The notes under the pieces were generated by a model. That model saw only the letters and a program-made list of their open reading frames with translations, was not told the origin of the DNA and made no database searches. Both the position numbers and the translations under genes were made by a program. From the NCBI GenBank assembly GCA_036250225.1, contig JAPZLL010000046.1, forward strand, positions 124,001-188,000: DNA of 64,000 nt, given 5' to 3'. This stretch comes from Cercophora sp. LCS_1. Its lineage: Eukaryota > Ascomycota > Sordariomycetes > Sordariales > Lasiosphaeriaceae. Shown piece by piece: positions 11,012-21,729 of the stretch. Within the stretch, counting starts at the first letter, position 1; each line of letters begins with the position of its first letter.

Positions 11012-12897
11012 TTGTCACCAGTCCATAGTATCCCCCGCCCCAGCACCCCTCGCTTCTGTGGCTACTCCGTCCCTAGCAGAAGAGCACGTTTTATGTCCAG
11101 CTTGCCGCGACTCGGCCACCACCTCCCGTTTGTTGCCGACGTTGCAAAGGGAGCAGAATCTTTTCGGTCATATACCTCTCTTGCCGAGATCAAGATATCG
11201 TCGCTGGCAGGGTGCCACCTTTGCTCCCTGTTTCTCGGAACCTTTAGAGGAAGCAACATCCCTCAGGAGTGGCGTGAAAAGGGTAGTGTGCAAGTCAGCC
11301 TGTTCGTCTCACGCTCGGGAGGGGCGTGGTTGAAAGTTGCGATGCTTATGCCAGGTACATCTCTCGCCGGCCCAAATGCCTACCCGGGAAACTCTGCGAC
11401 CGAAGAGAGAATTATCGGGGAGCTTTCCGTCTTCCGCGACCTAGACGGACGACTTGACGAGCCCCAGCACAATTCACCGTTTGCGTTCGCAGACCCCACT
11501 GTCTGTAGCAATGCGCGGCTGTCCAGATCTCTTTCCGACGATGCCTCAGCTACACTGGCAAGAGAATGGTTAAAGCAATGCAGAAGTCATAGATATTGTT
11601 CTCTTGCGGAAACTCTCGCTTCGCCTGACCATGGCTACCCGACGCGTCTGATCGATGTCGGTGACGGAAAGGGGGAGAACTTTCACACACGACTTGTGGC
11701 CATCGCTACATATGGATCGACTCCCTGTGCATCATCCAAGACTCCAAATCAGACTGGCGCACCGAGTCCAAAATCATGGGAGACATTTATGCGAATTCCG
11801 TATGCACCATCTCAGCTCTGACCGCACGTTCCTCAGTCGAAGGTTGCTTCGCAGAAGGCCCCCATGGCGATGAGCGGAATCCGCTGGCATTTCGAATCTG
11901 CAATCTCCCGCACGGGTTGCATGTGGACTGCCACCGACGCCTCGACACGACTCTGCGGCTCGATCGCGCCCCGCTGCCTCTGCACACACGCGCGTGGGTG
12001 ATGCAAGAGCGCATCCTTGCCCCGAGGACGCTGTACTACAGCGCGTGGGGTCTTGCTTGGGAATGCGTCGAGTGCTCTGCGACCGAGAGCACACCGTGGG
12101 GCGAAGCCAGCCGGTTCTCTCCCAAGTCGTCTTTCTTGGGGAGGTGCATCCGAGCTAGGAGTGCGTCAGAGGTGCCATCTCCAGAGAACGAGGCAGCCAT
12201 CTTTTCCGCGTGGCTCAGTGTCCGGGCGGCCTACACCGACTGCCAACTGACTTATTTCGACGACCGCCTTATTGCTATCTCGAGCGTCGTCCAACGGATC
12301 GAGAAGCTGACGTCGTGGAAGAACCTCTGGGGAATGTGGGAGGAGAGGCTTCTCCATGAACTGTTGTGGTTCGTCGACCAACCAAGCGATCGCCCACATA
12401 CAGAAGAGTATCTTGCGCCATCGTGGTCTTGGTCGGGCATACGGCAGTGCGTTTTTGAGGAGACGGCTGTAGCTCCTGGGAGTGGGAATCTCCCGATTTG
12501 GATTGGCGAAGTCGTCGAGACGGGATTGGATACAAAGGGGAGAGGGTATGTGCGTCTGCGCGCTGCGATGAGGGAGGTTATACGCCGCTCCTCTCCTGGG
12601 GGCCATCTAGTCGATAAGGATAGGGACGCTTATGGTGTCGCTTCGTGGGCTGCAGATACGGTCGAAGAATCCTCAACGACAGAGCTGGAAACAGGAGAGA
12701 GACTGTTTTGCCTGCTTTTGTCGAGGAGCCCCGATCAAGTTCAAGACCAGGCTCTTGATTTGGGCCTTGTAATTCGACAAAGCAGCGCAGGAGAAGCCGT
12801 GCGAATCGGTCGATTTTGGCAATCCAGAGGGGATTACTGCCCCCTATTTCCAGACAACATCAAGGAATCGGACATGGCGGAAATAGTTATTGTTTAG
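11012..12897 (+). pseudogene. HET-domain gene lacking the core motif block and frameshifted
   Basis: Two frames share one HET-type protein. The first (11012-11821) has IKISSLAGCHLCSLFLGTF and then the pre-HET sequence YPTRLIDVGDG, followed by NFHTRLVA. The second frame picks up at about 11703 with RYIWIDSLCIIQDSK, then DWRTESKIMGDIYANSVCTISA, and continues through RAWVMQERILAPRTLYY to the stop at 12897. Between these two points relatives carry about 45-50 residues with the YxALSYCWG signature; here that block is absent and the frame changes. No GT-AG intron restores both frame and motif. I infer a deletion of roughly 145 bp in a former HET gene. The second half, with its C-terminal region, is otherwise well preserved. 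The N-terminus may also include another frame (LCPACRD near 11090), so the true start is uncertain. Confidence 0.7.
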
Positions 12898-12933
12898 ACG
12901 GCCAACTGGTGCTATCCAGAAGCTACAAGTTCC

Positions 12934-12994
12934 CCTAATATCCAGTCCGTGACCCTTTTCTCAGACTCCTATTGCCATTAGCCTAATATCCAGT
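12934..12994. repeat. 13-bp direct repeat, two copies
   Basis: CCTAATATCCAGT occurs exactly at 12934-12946 and again at 12982-12994, downstream of the degraded HET gene. No transposon structure surrounds it. Confidence 0.5.
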
Positions 12995-13101
12995 GGGATT
13001 AGCGGGCTTGAGCTACCTATGCTGCCAATAGTCCTAAAGCTATCCCACCAATAGTCTGTATCGATCGACACGTGCTGGTCCTCAGACGAAGATACATCAT
13101 T

Positions 13102-13845
13102 TCAATATCTCGCTCTTTTCTTGCCCGCGCCGAGGCCGTCCTGTCCGACATTGTACTTCTCCATCATGAGAACTCTGACCTGATCCTCCAAGAAGGCAAT
13201 GCGATTGCTCTTGGCTTCGTCCTCCACCTGGGTCAGCAAGATCTCATGCTCGAGGTTGACGACAACATTCTGCAAGTTTGCTATCGCGGTCTCCTTCTCC
13301 TGGCGCAGAGCCAACAAGTCCCGCCCAAGTTGCCCGTTTGCCTCGTCCAAAGCCTTCAAAGATGCTTCCTGCTGTGGGATCTTGCTCTGCAGGATGCCGA
13401 GTCGCGCTGCTTGACTTCTATTCTTCAAGTTGATGCGCTTGATCTCTTCGCGCAATCTCTTGTTCTTCGTGCTCAAGCTGGCAACCTGGCCCTTGAGGTT
13501 TGTGAATGCCTTCAGCTTCCTTGAGAACTCGGACTCGAGTTGCTGATTCTTTTTCTTCATATCCACGATCGTGGTCTCTGTGTCGACAATCATCTCGGCA
13601 ACAGTTTCGAATTCCGGAAAGACGGGGGCATTGGTGTACGGGTCGATAATCTCGGACGAGAACTCGGTGGAAAACTCCAGAACGGAGGGAGTCGCGGCTG
13701 GTGAGGAAACTTCCGCCGAAGGAGCACCGTTGCTCTCAGACTCATCACGTCGATGGTTTGCGGCCCGGCTGTAGCCCAGCGCGAACTCGTCGGCGGATGC
13801 GTTGGAGAGCGCGTCGGCAGCCGTAGGCGACGTGGAAGGTCCCAT
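13102..13845 (-). CDS. coiled-coil protein of unknown function
   Basis: A single exon encodes 247 residues from the ATG at 13845 (MGPSTSPTAADALSN). The frame is open to 13995 upstream, but that extension looks like 5' leader sequence. Residues 1-90 are Ala/Ser/Glu-rich and probably disordered. From about residue 95 to 235 the sequence is a long heptad-rich coiled coil, including VDMKKKNQQLESEFSRKLK and LSTKNKRLREEIKRINLK, with a basic tail GAGKKRARY. There is no DNA-binding basic region of bZIP type and no signal or membrane segment. It may be a structural or scaffold protein; I do not recognise the family. The opposite strand also has open frames, but these are shadows of the repetitive codon pattern. 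Confidence 0.7.
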   Translation of the reverse strand: MGPSTSPTAADALSNASADEFALGYSRAANHRRDESESNGAPSAEVSSPAATPSVLEFSTEFSSEIIDPYTNAPVFPEFETVAEMIVDTETTIVDMKKKNQQLESEFSRKLKAFTNLKGQVASLSTKNKRLREEIKRINLKNRSQAARLGILQSKIPQQEASLKALDEANGQLGRDLLALRQEKETAIANLQNVVVNLEHEILLTQVEDEAKSNRIAFLEDQVRVLMMEKYNVGQDGLGAGKKRARY

Positions 13846-14466
13846 CGTGTCGACTGGAAGATATTCAATACTAAGAAATCTAGGAGTTATTCGAATCCGA
13901 CAAGCTGTTGACTCTGGTGGTAATTGTGCAGAGGCATCGCGTACCTGCCGGACCGAGGTGAGGAGGGAGGCACAGAGGTTGCATGCAAGGTGCAAGTTTG
14001 GCTTTGCTCTGGGTCTACTTGGAAAAAATTGCCGTGTGCCTCCTCAGACAGTCAAGGCCTAAGCACTCCTCCAAGGCCGGATGGAAAACTGTCTCGCCTC
14101 CCACGCGTCACGCGCACCGTGCCTGGGCCACAACTGGACCCATATAGGGCAATCATCCTACCCATTTCATCAGCTCAGTTCGCTGGCCACTGGTGGTGCA
14201 GCGGTATAAGGGCCTCCTTATACTCTTGCCCTCCATTCGCCCCGTGTTCGATCCTCGGCTGGGGACTTTCGCGGAGTCGCAGCTGTAGCCTTTTTGCACT
14301 TTTTCTCATTTTACATACGCATCCCCCAAACACGTTCCCCACAGCCTTCCTTCCAATCCGGGAACCCGAAACGAGTAAATAAACTTCGCCCATTCTTTTT
14401 CCATTCCATTCCATTCCCCTCAACCCGCGCAGCAAAACGGTTCGCGCAGACCCCATCGCTGCTCAC
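13846..14466. other. intergenic region
   Basis: Contains the promoter of the coiled-coil gene and the 3' flank of the DUF4267-like gene. A tRNA-like stretch near 14190-14270 with a B-box-like GTTCGATCC was considered and rejected. Nothing else is supported. Confidence 0.4.
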
Positions 14467-14865
14467 CTACGCCTTCGTCATCCCAAGCAACCCCCAGACT
14501 GCAATCGCCAACCCAGATCCCAACCTGACTGCTGCCCACCTTCCGACCCCCTCTTTCCAACAAACATACATGTCTACCACCCCCAAGGTCGTACCCAGAA
14601 TAGTCAAAACGGTGTCCAACTCCTCATATTTGCCCTGGAAGTACAGCACGTGCACGAGCACCCCAATCACCGTCGTCCTTCCCGCGCCTGCCACGAACGC
14701 CGTCTGCGCCTCGGGTGAGCGCGCGATGCGTGGCGGGAGGCCAAACTCGGATATCGCCTTGGGGGTATTACCAAGGATGGGCCAGAGTCCGCCGACGGCC
14801 TGGGTGAATGCGATGAAGAGGGCGGGCATGTGCCGCGGGGAAAATGTGTTGATGAGGGACGACAT
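14467..14865 (-). CDS. DUF4267-like small integral membrane protein
   Basis: A single exon of 132 residues starts at an ATG (MSSLINTFSPRHMPALF). It has about four hydrophobic segments: residues 12-32, 60-80, 85-102 and 115-130. The motif ISEFGLPPRIA followed by a hydrophobic helix resembles the fungal DUF4267 family, whose members have about 120-140 residues and no known biochemical role. The length matches the family, so it is probably complete. It lies alone between large non-coding stretches. The family assignment is from memory of the FGLP-containing pattern and is moderate. Confidence 0.65.
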   Translation of the reverse strand: MSSLINTFSPRHMPALFIAFTQAVGGLWPILGNTPKAISEFGLPPRIARSPEAQTAFVAGAGRTTVIGVLVHVLYFQGKYEELDTVLTILGTTLGVVDMYVCWKEGVGRWAAVRLGSGLAIAVWGLLGMTKA

Positions 14866-17103
14866 CTTTTCTTGTTCGAGATTGGAGGAAGGTAATTACC
14901 CTTCTCCGCGGTCGGTTTGCGATGGATGAGGAAGAAAGCTGGTCATAGACATGAACGTTGGGGATGTGGTTTATGATGACACCACGTGATGTCGAAGGAT
15001 TGGAAGGATTTCGACGTTGGGACACATCGGAGCTGGGCGGACCAGGGTGCATTCCTTCGTGATATGTGCTTCTCTTGTGAAACGGGTTTCCAATAAACCG
15101 AGTTTTACTGGCACTGTTCTTTGATTGGACCACAGCAGGGAATGATAATGGTCTAGTATTGGAGAGACCAAATCATTTTGGTTCTTTCCCAGCCCTTTTT
15201 TTTGTGCTATGCCCCAGTCTCTTTTTGGAACACATAGGTAAGGGTTTCCCTCGGCTCGACACTACTTCCCTCAGACCTAAAGTTGCACTGCGGTTGATGG
15301 TTTTTCTCTGGCTTAAACTTCCTTCCGTCCGATCTAGTTCAAGTTCTCCGTCCATTGGGCCGCGCTACACTTTTTCCATCATTTCCTTATCTTCTTCTTC
15401 CCACGCCCAAAGCATACTTCATATCTACACCTCCCCTTCTCGCCGCTCCCGCCTTTTCTTCGCGTCTATTATCCCCATTCCCTTGTAAACACATCAACTA
15501 CGACCCATGTACCCCATGACCTCTCACCGCCAGCGTCTACTATTCCTGAATTCCGCAGCCCCATGTTATTCGCGCAGACAAGTGACAAATAAGAACTACT
15601 TACACACCCTCTTCCGCGAAACACACAAAGAAGACAAACAGTACGATATAATGCAAGCGTGAACGTTCATGACACAGTTGTCATCCATCGAGACTGGGTT
15701 CAATTCTTCAGAATGAGATACTGGTCCTACTAGGTTACTTCTCTGACACAAACGAGTGCTGCAACCAAAGGTTGGGTACATGCCTAGGTACCGAAAGAAG
15801 AAGAAGAAAAAAAAACAATCATCATGCAGGTGTCAGGGGCTTGATGGACCTTGAAACTCGTGAATGTGTTGGTTGGCTTGCAGGGCAAACACGTGTCGTG
15901 CTGTTTGACCTGCGGATGTCCGTCGTCATTTGCCACGCCACCCTGGCGGGAGGCCTCTGCTGGCCGGCTGTTTGCCCATCCGACGCTTAGTAGCTTTGGT
16001 ATTTTTTGCAGTAAGGGCAGGCATGATCTTGAATTCACTCAGGTCGTTCACGTCCTCCTGCCATGTACGCCCCTGGAAAACACGTGGCCCGCGGCGGTAT
16101 TCTTCCTCCACGGGTGAGTTAATTTTGAAACGCAGGAGGGACCCGGAAATTTTGAAGCAGATGAAGTGATACGTATCGATGCGACTAACACTCGCCTCTG
16201 GTGGCAGGTGGAGATTTCTTCGGACTGACTGACTCACGGCAGCTCGGCACGGTCGCCACCGACAAGGAGACTAACGGCTTTTGGTAATTTTCAACGATCA
16301 AAACACTCACGCGCTCATCAAGACTTTTACGTCCGAAAACAGCACGGCCAGCCCGGTTGGCCTTGGTACGTTGGCTCGGCTGGGGCCAAACAACACAGCT
16401 TTTGGGCTGCCATGAGGGCTCCGGCCCGGGGCGTCACATGTGCACTTCGCCATGGTGGCCTGCAGGTGCCCCATGATTGTCTACGTGCCCTGAATTCGCG
16501 TGACATTGATTGTTTGGACAAATTTGATTGGTGGGTTATTCCGTGTTCATTTTCACCAAAGCCATCTCGCAGCCCCGGTTTTGAAGGTGTGGACTCAACG
16601 AGGCATTTCTTGCAAAAGGTCCAATTAATGTTGTTGCCCGTAGGAAATACTGCAAGTTCAAAGCAAAGTCTTAGTGCGAGTGAGGGCTTGGGACAAACGC
16701 TTTCGACGCAACAATCATGTCGAAGCTTCGCACCGTTTCCAAAACTTTTCAAATTCCCTTTCCTCAATGAGATGAACTAGGAGTTCACGACAGCTTTTCG
16801 TAGTATGGTGATGCCAGGACCTCAGTACCGGCCCCGAGGATCCAGTTCAACATCCATCCCTCAATCAATATCCTTCCCTCTGATATCCAGAAGAGTGAAG
16901 ACAACTAGGCGAAATGCTGTCTGGTGATATGTTTGTAGTCTACACTAGTTCTAAAAAAGAAAACGCAAAGGAAAACCACCGCTGCTGCCAAACGCAATCT
17001 TGGCACTGTTTTCCCGCTCTCGGTCATCAGGGTCGATCCAGACAGCTACGGAGAGCTCTCACCTCGCTTCGGGCCTCGCGCCGTAGAAGGGGGAAACTCA
17101 ACG
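14866..17103. other. large intergenic region (about 2.2 kb)
   Basis: No gene supported. The longest candidates are short frames without ATG or domain, such as 15926-16237 minus (GTG-initiated, Arg/Lys-rich C-terminus). Homopolymers and pyrimidine-rich tracts are present at 15180-15490. It may hold promoters or an unrecognised non-coding RNA. Confidence 0.4.
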
Positions 17104-20100
17104 TCAGTGGCCCTCCAGTGCCACAGCGGAGTCCAGGGTGTCTGTTTTAGGCGAACGGGGGTCTTCATGAATGCTCCCGGCTTTGCTGAACCCTCGATGC
17201 CGAGGGCTCTGTTGCGCCCCTGGCTCGCCGAGGTTCGGCGTCTCGGACGACAGAGAATATTGCCCAGGGCTATGGATTTCATCGAAACTGCTCTTCCCGG
17301 AGCCCTCGGCTGATTTACTCCGTTCCTGTTGAGTCGCTCTTACTGATGCGATGATGCGGCGCTTGAGTGTTTCAGCAAGCTGCTGGGAATCCGAAATTCT
17401 TGGCAACTGGTCGCCCAAGTTGTCAAGATGTTCCAAGATCCTCTCAGCTCTATTTTCCTGTGACTGTTCCATGTACACCTGGGCAAGACGCCCCTCCATT
17501 TGGACAGCGTCTAAGAGCCTCTCGCTGACGACGGCGTTTGACCGCAGGGTGTCGAGGAGTGAATCGCAGGTCAGATCGGCACTCTCAATTTTGGACAGAA
17601 GTAACTGAAGAGTGAACATCCAAGTCAAGGATTTGAGCGTCTCGGGGTGTCTTTTGCCGAGAATATTCTGGTGTTGTGTCCAAATTGCCTGTGAGCATTC
17701 CTCAACTTGGTCCCAGTCATCGCTGTCCATGCCGGGTGATGCATCTTCGGTGTTGTCGGCGAGTCTCTCGATGCCAATTTCTGGCTTTGCCTGAGACTCA
17801 GTATCCAATGGTGTCACTGTACCGTCTCTCTGTTTTGCTGATACAAGGGGGTTGTCTGGGTATTTCCAGCAGTTCACCAAGCACATGGTGATGTCCAACT
17901 CTCGTTTTGCGGCCGTTGTATCGGGGTGCGATGGGCCAAGCACCTCAGTCCTTACCAAAAAGACGTGCTGAAAGCGGTCCTTCGCTTTTTCATGGTCTCC
18001 AAACCCGCGCAATGCCACTGCATAGTCGTATTCGGTTGTCAAGGACACCGGGTGGGTTGGACCACGCGAACCGGGCTGTCTCTGCCACTTCCAGACTAGC
18101 TCGAGCATACGATGGACCTGCTTCTCATCCGGACTACCCAGCTGCAATCTAATTAGAGCCAAAACACGGAGGGTGTAGAGCAGCAATGGATGCACACGAT
18201 GAACGGAGTGCCTGCTGACAGCAGAATTCCGGGAGCCGACGAGATCCGGATTCGGCACTTCGTTGCGCTCCTGTTGGAATGTACCATGCGAACCAAGTGT
18301 TTGACTTGGTACTCCGTCGAGATCGGAACGTGAACCTTCAGACAGCAGCAGGGATTGTTGTGGTTGCGTGGAAAATTTCTGGTATCCAAGCCGCGGCTCT
18401 TCCTTAACTTCGTCCAGTAGTCTTTCAACAAAAGCGTTATCGGCTTCGGCAGTAGACTGGGGCTCTTGCTCAGGTGCGAGCTGCTTCACAACCTCCGGAC
18501 GCTGTTTGCGTGTGTCGAAGAGTTGGCGTTGTTTTTTCAAGGCATGAATCACGCGCCGCTCGGCCCTTTCGAGATTCCCGCTTCGGCATTCCACGTGTGC
18601 AAGCTCGGCCTCAAACCGAAGCCCCTCGAGTGTGTGCATGCCAGGTACGCCCTCTTCTATAGTCTCTTGGATGCTCAGAACTTCCTCGAGTAATCTTTTC
18701 GAGGTCGAATAATAGTTGAACCCCGGTAGTTTGTGACTATCGAGATAGTCGAATTCTTGCGTTCGTTGAGTGCCAAGGGGTGCTGCAGTGACAATATCGT
18801 ATCTCGTGCTTTAGTAATTGTTCCCTGAAGCCCGTATGCGACGGCAAGGTCACGTTTTGCCTTGAAGGTGGAAGCGCACGTTGCGGGCTTGGCTGGATCC
18901 TTCCCGACCAAGCCTTCCAGTTGTGCAACGCCGTCCGAGTATTTTCCTTGATACACCAGAGAAACGCCGAGCCAGCGGCGTATCTCCCTCTTTACGTGCT
19001 CCCAGTCGTCCGAGCCTCGTATTTCTTCGCCAGTGGCGCCCTGGGTGGAGTCGGGCCTCAAAAGTCGCTGCAGTTCCTCGCCAGCCCCCACAGCGTCACC
19101 CTTGAGCAGAGTGACTACGGCAATCCAGGCTTCGATCTTGTTCCGCTGGAGTTCGAAGTCGGCACGATCAGGTTTTTGCCGCAAGCCGTCGAGCGCATCT
19201 TGGAACAGCGTCATTGCATTTGATCGTTCAAGAAATGACCGCGCTTCCCTCTCCGCCTTATCCCACGCTCGTTTGTGCACCGGACCAACCCATTTACTTC
19301 GGCCGGAGAGAGACCTCCGAGACTGTCCCGATGACCATTGGCTTTCATCTCCTGATGATGGAACTCGATACATCATGTTGGGAGACGACAACGATGACCG
19401 GAATCTGGAACCGCGTGGGGATGGGGTGTTTAACCTTTCTGCATCGAGGTCCCGGAGATCGGGGCGTTCCAGAAGAATGTTACGACGCTCCAGCTTGTCG
19501 ATATATGTGATGAACTTGGTGACTTCCCCCGAAAGCTCAGTGGCATTTTCTATTTTGCTTGCGCGGCTGGCGAGTCTCCGCACGCCGGACGGCACCACTA
19601 GAAGGATGGCACGCCGCTGTGAGCGTAGCTAGGGTCGTTGTCAACGAATGTGCATCCAGCAGGGTCAACTCGCATGGAGGATGTGATACGCACTTCTTTT
19701 GGCCGCGTCTGGTCCGCTAATGTTGCGTCCCAGACCTTCAGGAATTTCGTTGGCAGCGCAGCACCCTGTCCTAGCTGAATAGCGAGCTTTTCGCGGGTCT
19801 TGTTGTAGCTGGCATCGATTTCTCGAAGGTCAGTTGCCAATGCAGGAACCTTCGCGGCCGCGTCTCCGCTGAAAAAGTCCCCGGAGAACCGACGGTGCAG
19901 CTGGTTGATGATTTGCTCGTGCTCCTTTGCTTCTGGCGACAATGAGACACTGTCAGGTATCTCAGGCACGTCAAGGATGATCAGCCCAATAGTATCTATG
20001 GCAATCCAGTTCGCATCACGAGAACTCAAAATGTGCCTGACGAGCCAGGCTCCCAACCCATGCGCAAGATGAAGAGAGGACGCTTCAGCGGCGGTGATGC

Positions 20101-20451
20101 CCCCGGTGCGCTGGGTGAGTCGTCGGCATGGGCATCCTCATTGGCGACACGGAATTCATCCTTGATAGTCTGCAGCTTGGACAAGAGGTGGAAACCAGAC
20201 CGTCTGAGTGCGTCCATCCCTCCATTTAGGATCGAAGAGGAGCGGAAGCGGAAAGGTCTGAACTGATAACGGCCGCCCCGACACGTGTCCCAACGCTTGA
20301 CCCAGGACTCTAGTGATGCCTGGTAATTGAACTCATCATCTTCAGAGGCTCGAAAACCGTGGACGAGGATGAGGTTTCGCCTGGTCAGAGAGTCAGTGTG
20401 ACCAACTTGGCAATCACAGTTGAACGACGTCATACCCAAAGGGTGGCCCAT
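17104..20451 (-). CDS. large alpha/beta-hydrolase-like plus TPR-like protein, exon structure unresolved
   Basis: Several minus-strand frames form one gene. The N-terminus (ATG at 20451) reads NLILVHGFRASEDDEFNYQ, the start of an alpha/beta-hydrolase fold, then PLFI and, one frame away, AHGLGAWLVRHIL, the nucleophile-elbow region. Here Gly replaces the usual Ser of GHSLG, so lipase activity is doubtful. After IDTIGLIILDVPE comes an alpha-helical part with TPR-like pieces (RDLAVAYGLQGTITKARD, EYDYAVALRGFGDHEKAKD, VLGKRHPETLKSL). It ends at 17104 in a Ser-rich, probably disordered tail. Three frame changes occur. The middle one is explained by an intron with a GTGCGT donor at 19693 and an acceptor near 19617 or 19629. 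Those near 20065 and 18757 are either weak introns (for example GTCACT...GATAG, 56 bp) or one-base deletions. It resembles fungal LipA/TPR signalling proteins; the role is unknown. Confidence 0.6.
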
Positions 20452-20551
20452 CGACCAGAAAGCTTGCTGGCTGATTGTGAGATTGCGGTTAGCACAAGCA
20501 TACTTGGCTGGGTTGGGTGATTATGGACGCATTTGGGTTCGTATGGTGTTC

Positions 20552-21217
20552 TTATCCTTCGTTTAAGTGGATTTTTGACCATTCTGAAGTTGGTGTTCGG
20601 GCTTTTTCCGTTGCGCCCTTGCGCGCGGTGGTCCTAAAGTTCAAAGTGTGGAGGTGCTGGGCGTGGGACTCACCTGGGACACCATGCGGGGGCCTGGGCC
20701 TTTGAAAAGGCGTGTGGGCTGACTGCTGGCTGTGCATGCCTACCTGTTCCGGAAATTCCTGCTCCGACCAACCCGCGGGGGGCAACCCCTCCCACAATAC
20801 CATTTCCACGTTCGGAAATACTTCTGTCGGTGAGACACGCAGATCCAGGTCCAGAAAGAATAGATCTTGACCCGGGGCCACCGTGAGATGACGATGATCG
20901 CCGAGCAGCTGGCCAGTTGAGCGATCCGAGAGTTCCGTCTCGAACACCCTCAGCAAGGCCGAACGAGGTTCCGTACATGCCGCCCAGAGGCCACAGTCGA
21001 CAAGGCAGATAGATCGACTCCGCCTGGTGGGAGCGATGTAGTGCCAGTCAAAAGGCTCAGCGCCGTTTCGCTGAGGAGTTGCGATGCGGCGTCGTAGATC
21101 AAACCAGTGGGCTCCTGGCCTGGCTGGACGAATTGCGTGCTCCCATATTATCTCTCGGATTTCGGTAGGCAACTGGCCAAACAGGGGGAACTTCTCGGGG
21201 TGTGACATTTTGGACAA
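20552..21217 (-). CDS. 2EXR-domain protein
   Basis: The ATG at 21217 begins MSKMSHPEKFPLFGQLP, followed by TEIREIIWEHAIRPARPG. This is the 2EXR signature (a short N-terminal motif widespread in Pezizomycotina proteins of unknown function). The middle part, including FFLDLDLRVSPTEVFPNVEMVLWEG, fits the family. The 3' end is uncertain: the open frame continues to 20552, but a GTAGGC donor at 20743 and a CAAAG acceptor at 20700 could remove 44 bp. That splice would give a 167-residue protein stopping at 20670. It lies just upstream of, and on the same strand as, the hydrolase/TPR gene, separated by about 100 bp. Confidence 0.7.
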   Translation of the reverse strand: MSKMSHPEKFPLFGQLPTEIREIIWEHAIRPARPGAHWFDLRRRIATPQRNGAEPFDWHYIAPTRRSRSICLVDCGLWAACTEPRSALLRVFETELSDRSTGQLLGDHRHLTVAPGQDLFFLDLDLRVSPTEVFPNVEMVLWEGLPPAGWSEQEFPEQVGMHSQQSAHTPFQRPRPPHGVPGESHAQHLHTLNFRTTARKGATEKARTPTSEWSKIHLNEG

Positions 21218-21729
21218 CAGCGATCGTAGGAACTAATGACCCACCCGCGACGCGGTTTGAAGGAATGCAGAGTTTTAGGTTCACCCTGGAACTAGCTTTT
21301 ATGCTCATTTCCGAGGTTTCGCATGACACCTCGGCCCGCACCAGAACTTTATGCACACGTCACTGGGGAAGAGTCCCGAACATCCGTGCATCCCATAGTT
21401 CATAGAAATCACAACAGTGTTTGGCCGTCTGGTAGGGGGCATGGAGGGAAATAAACAAATGCACGTGCCACCCCCTTTCACCACGTCACTTTCCATTGTT
21501 GATAAATTGATGAGGTAGGCACTCAGGTGTCAAAAAAACAGTCCCTCACCATTTCCGCTGCGTTCTTTAGGCGACAAAGTACCTACGTGGTACTGGCCAG
21601 GCTTGACAGTGCGGAAAACTCGGGCACTGCGTGCCAACAACAGAAGGAACGAAGGTGAGCAGAACGGACGATTTGCGGCGGGGTTACTGGTCTTCCCACA
21701 CATTTGCAACTTGCATTGGCCTCACCGAT
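21218..21729. other. intergenic region
   Basis: Separates the 2EXR gene promoter from the 3' end of qutR. No gene, repeat or RNA was recognised. Confidence 0.45.

Noticed and set aside
13072..13524. Plus-strand open frame of 150 residues opposite the coiled-coil gene
   Set aside because: Leu/Gln pattern is the complement of Glu/Lys-rich heptads.
14190..14270. tRNA-like stretch with A-box-like TGGTGCAGCGG and B-box-like GTTCGATCC
   Set aside because: An anticodon-type stem (AGGGC/GCCCT) can be drawn, but the acceptor and D stems do not pair and the T stem has a mismatch.
15926..16237. Minus-strand frame with a basic C-terminus
   Set aside because: Begins at GTG, has no ATG, no recognisable domain and no neighbouring exon that would complete it.
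19594..19694. Frame change in the hydrolase/TPR gene first read as a one-base deletion
   Set aside because: A GTGCGT donor with TCACAG or CCCTAG acceptors restores the frame, so an ordinary intron explains it.
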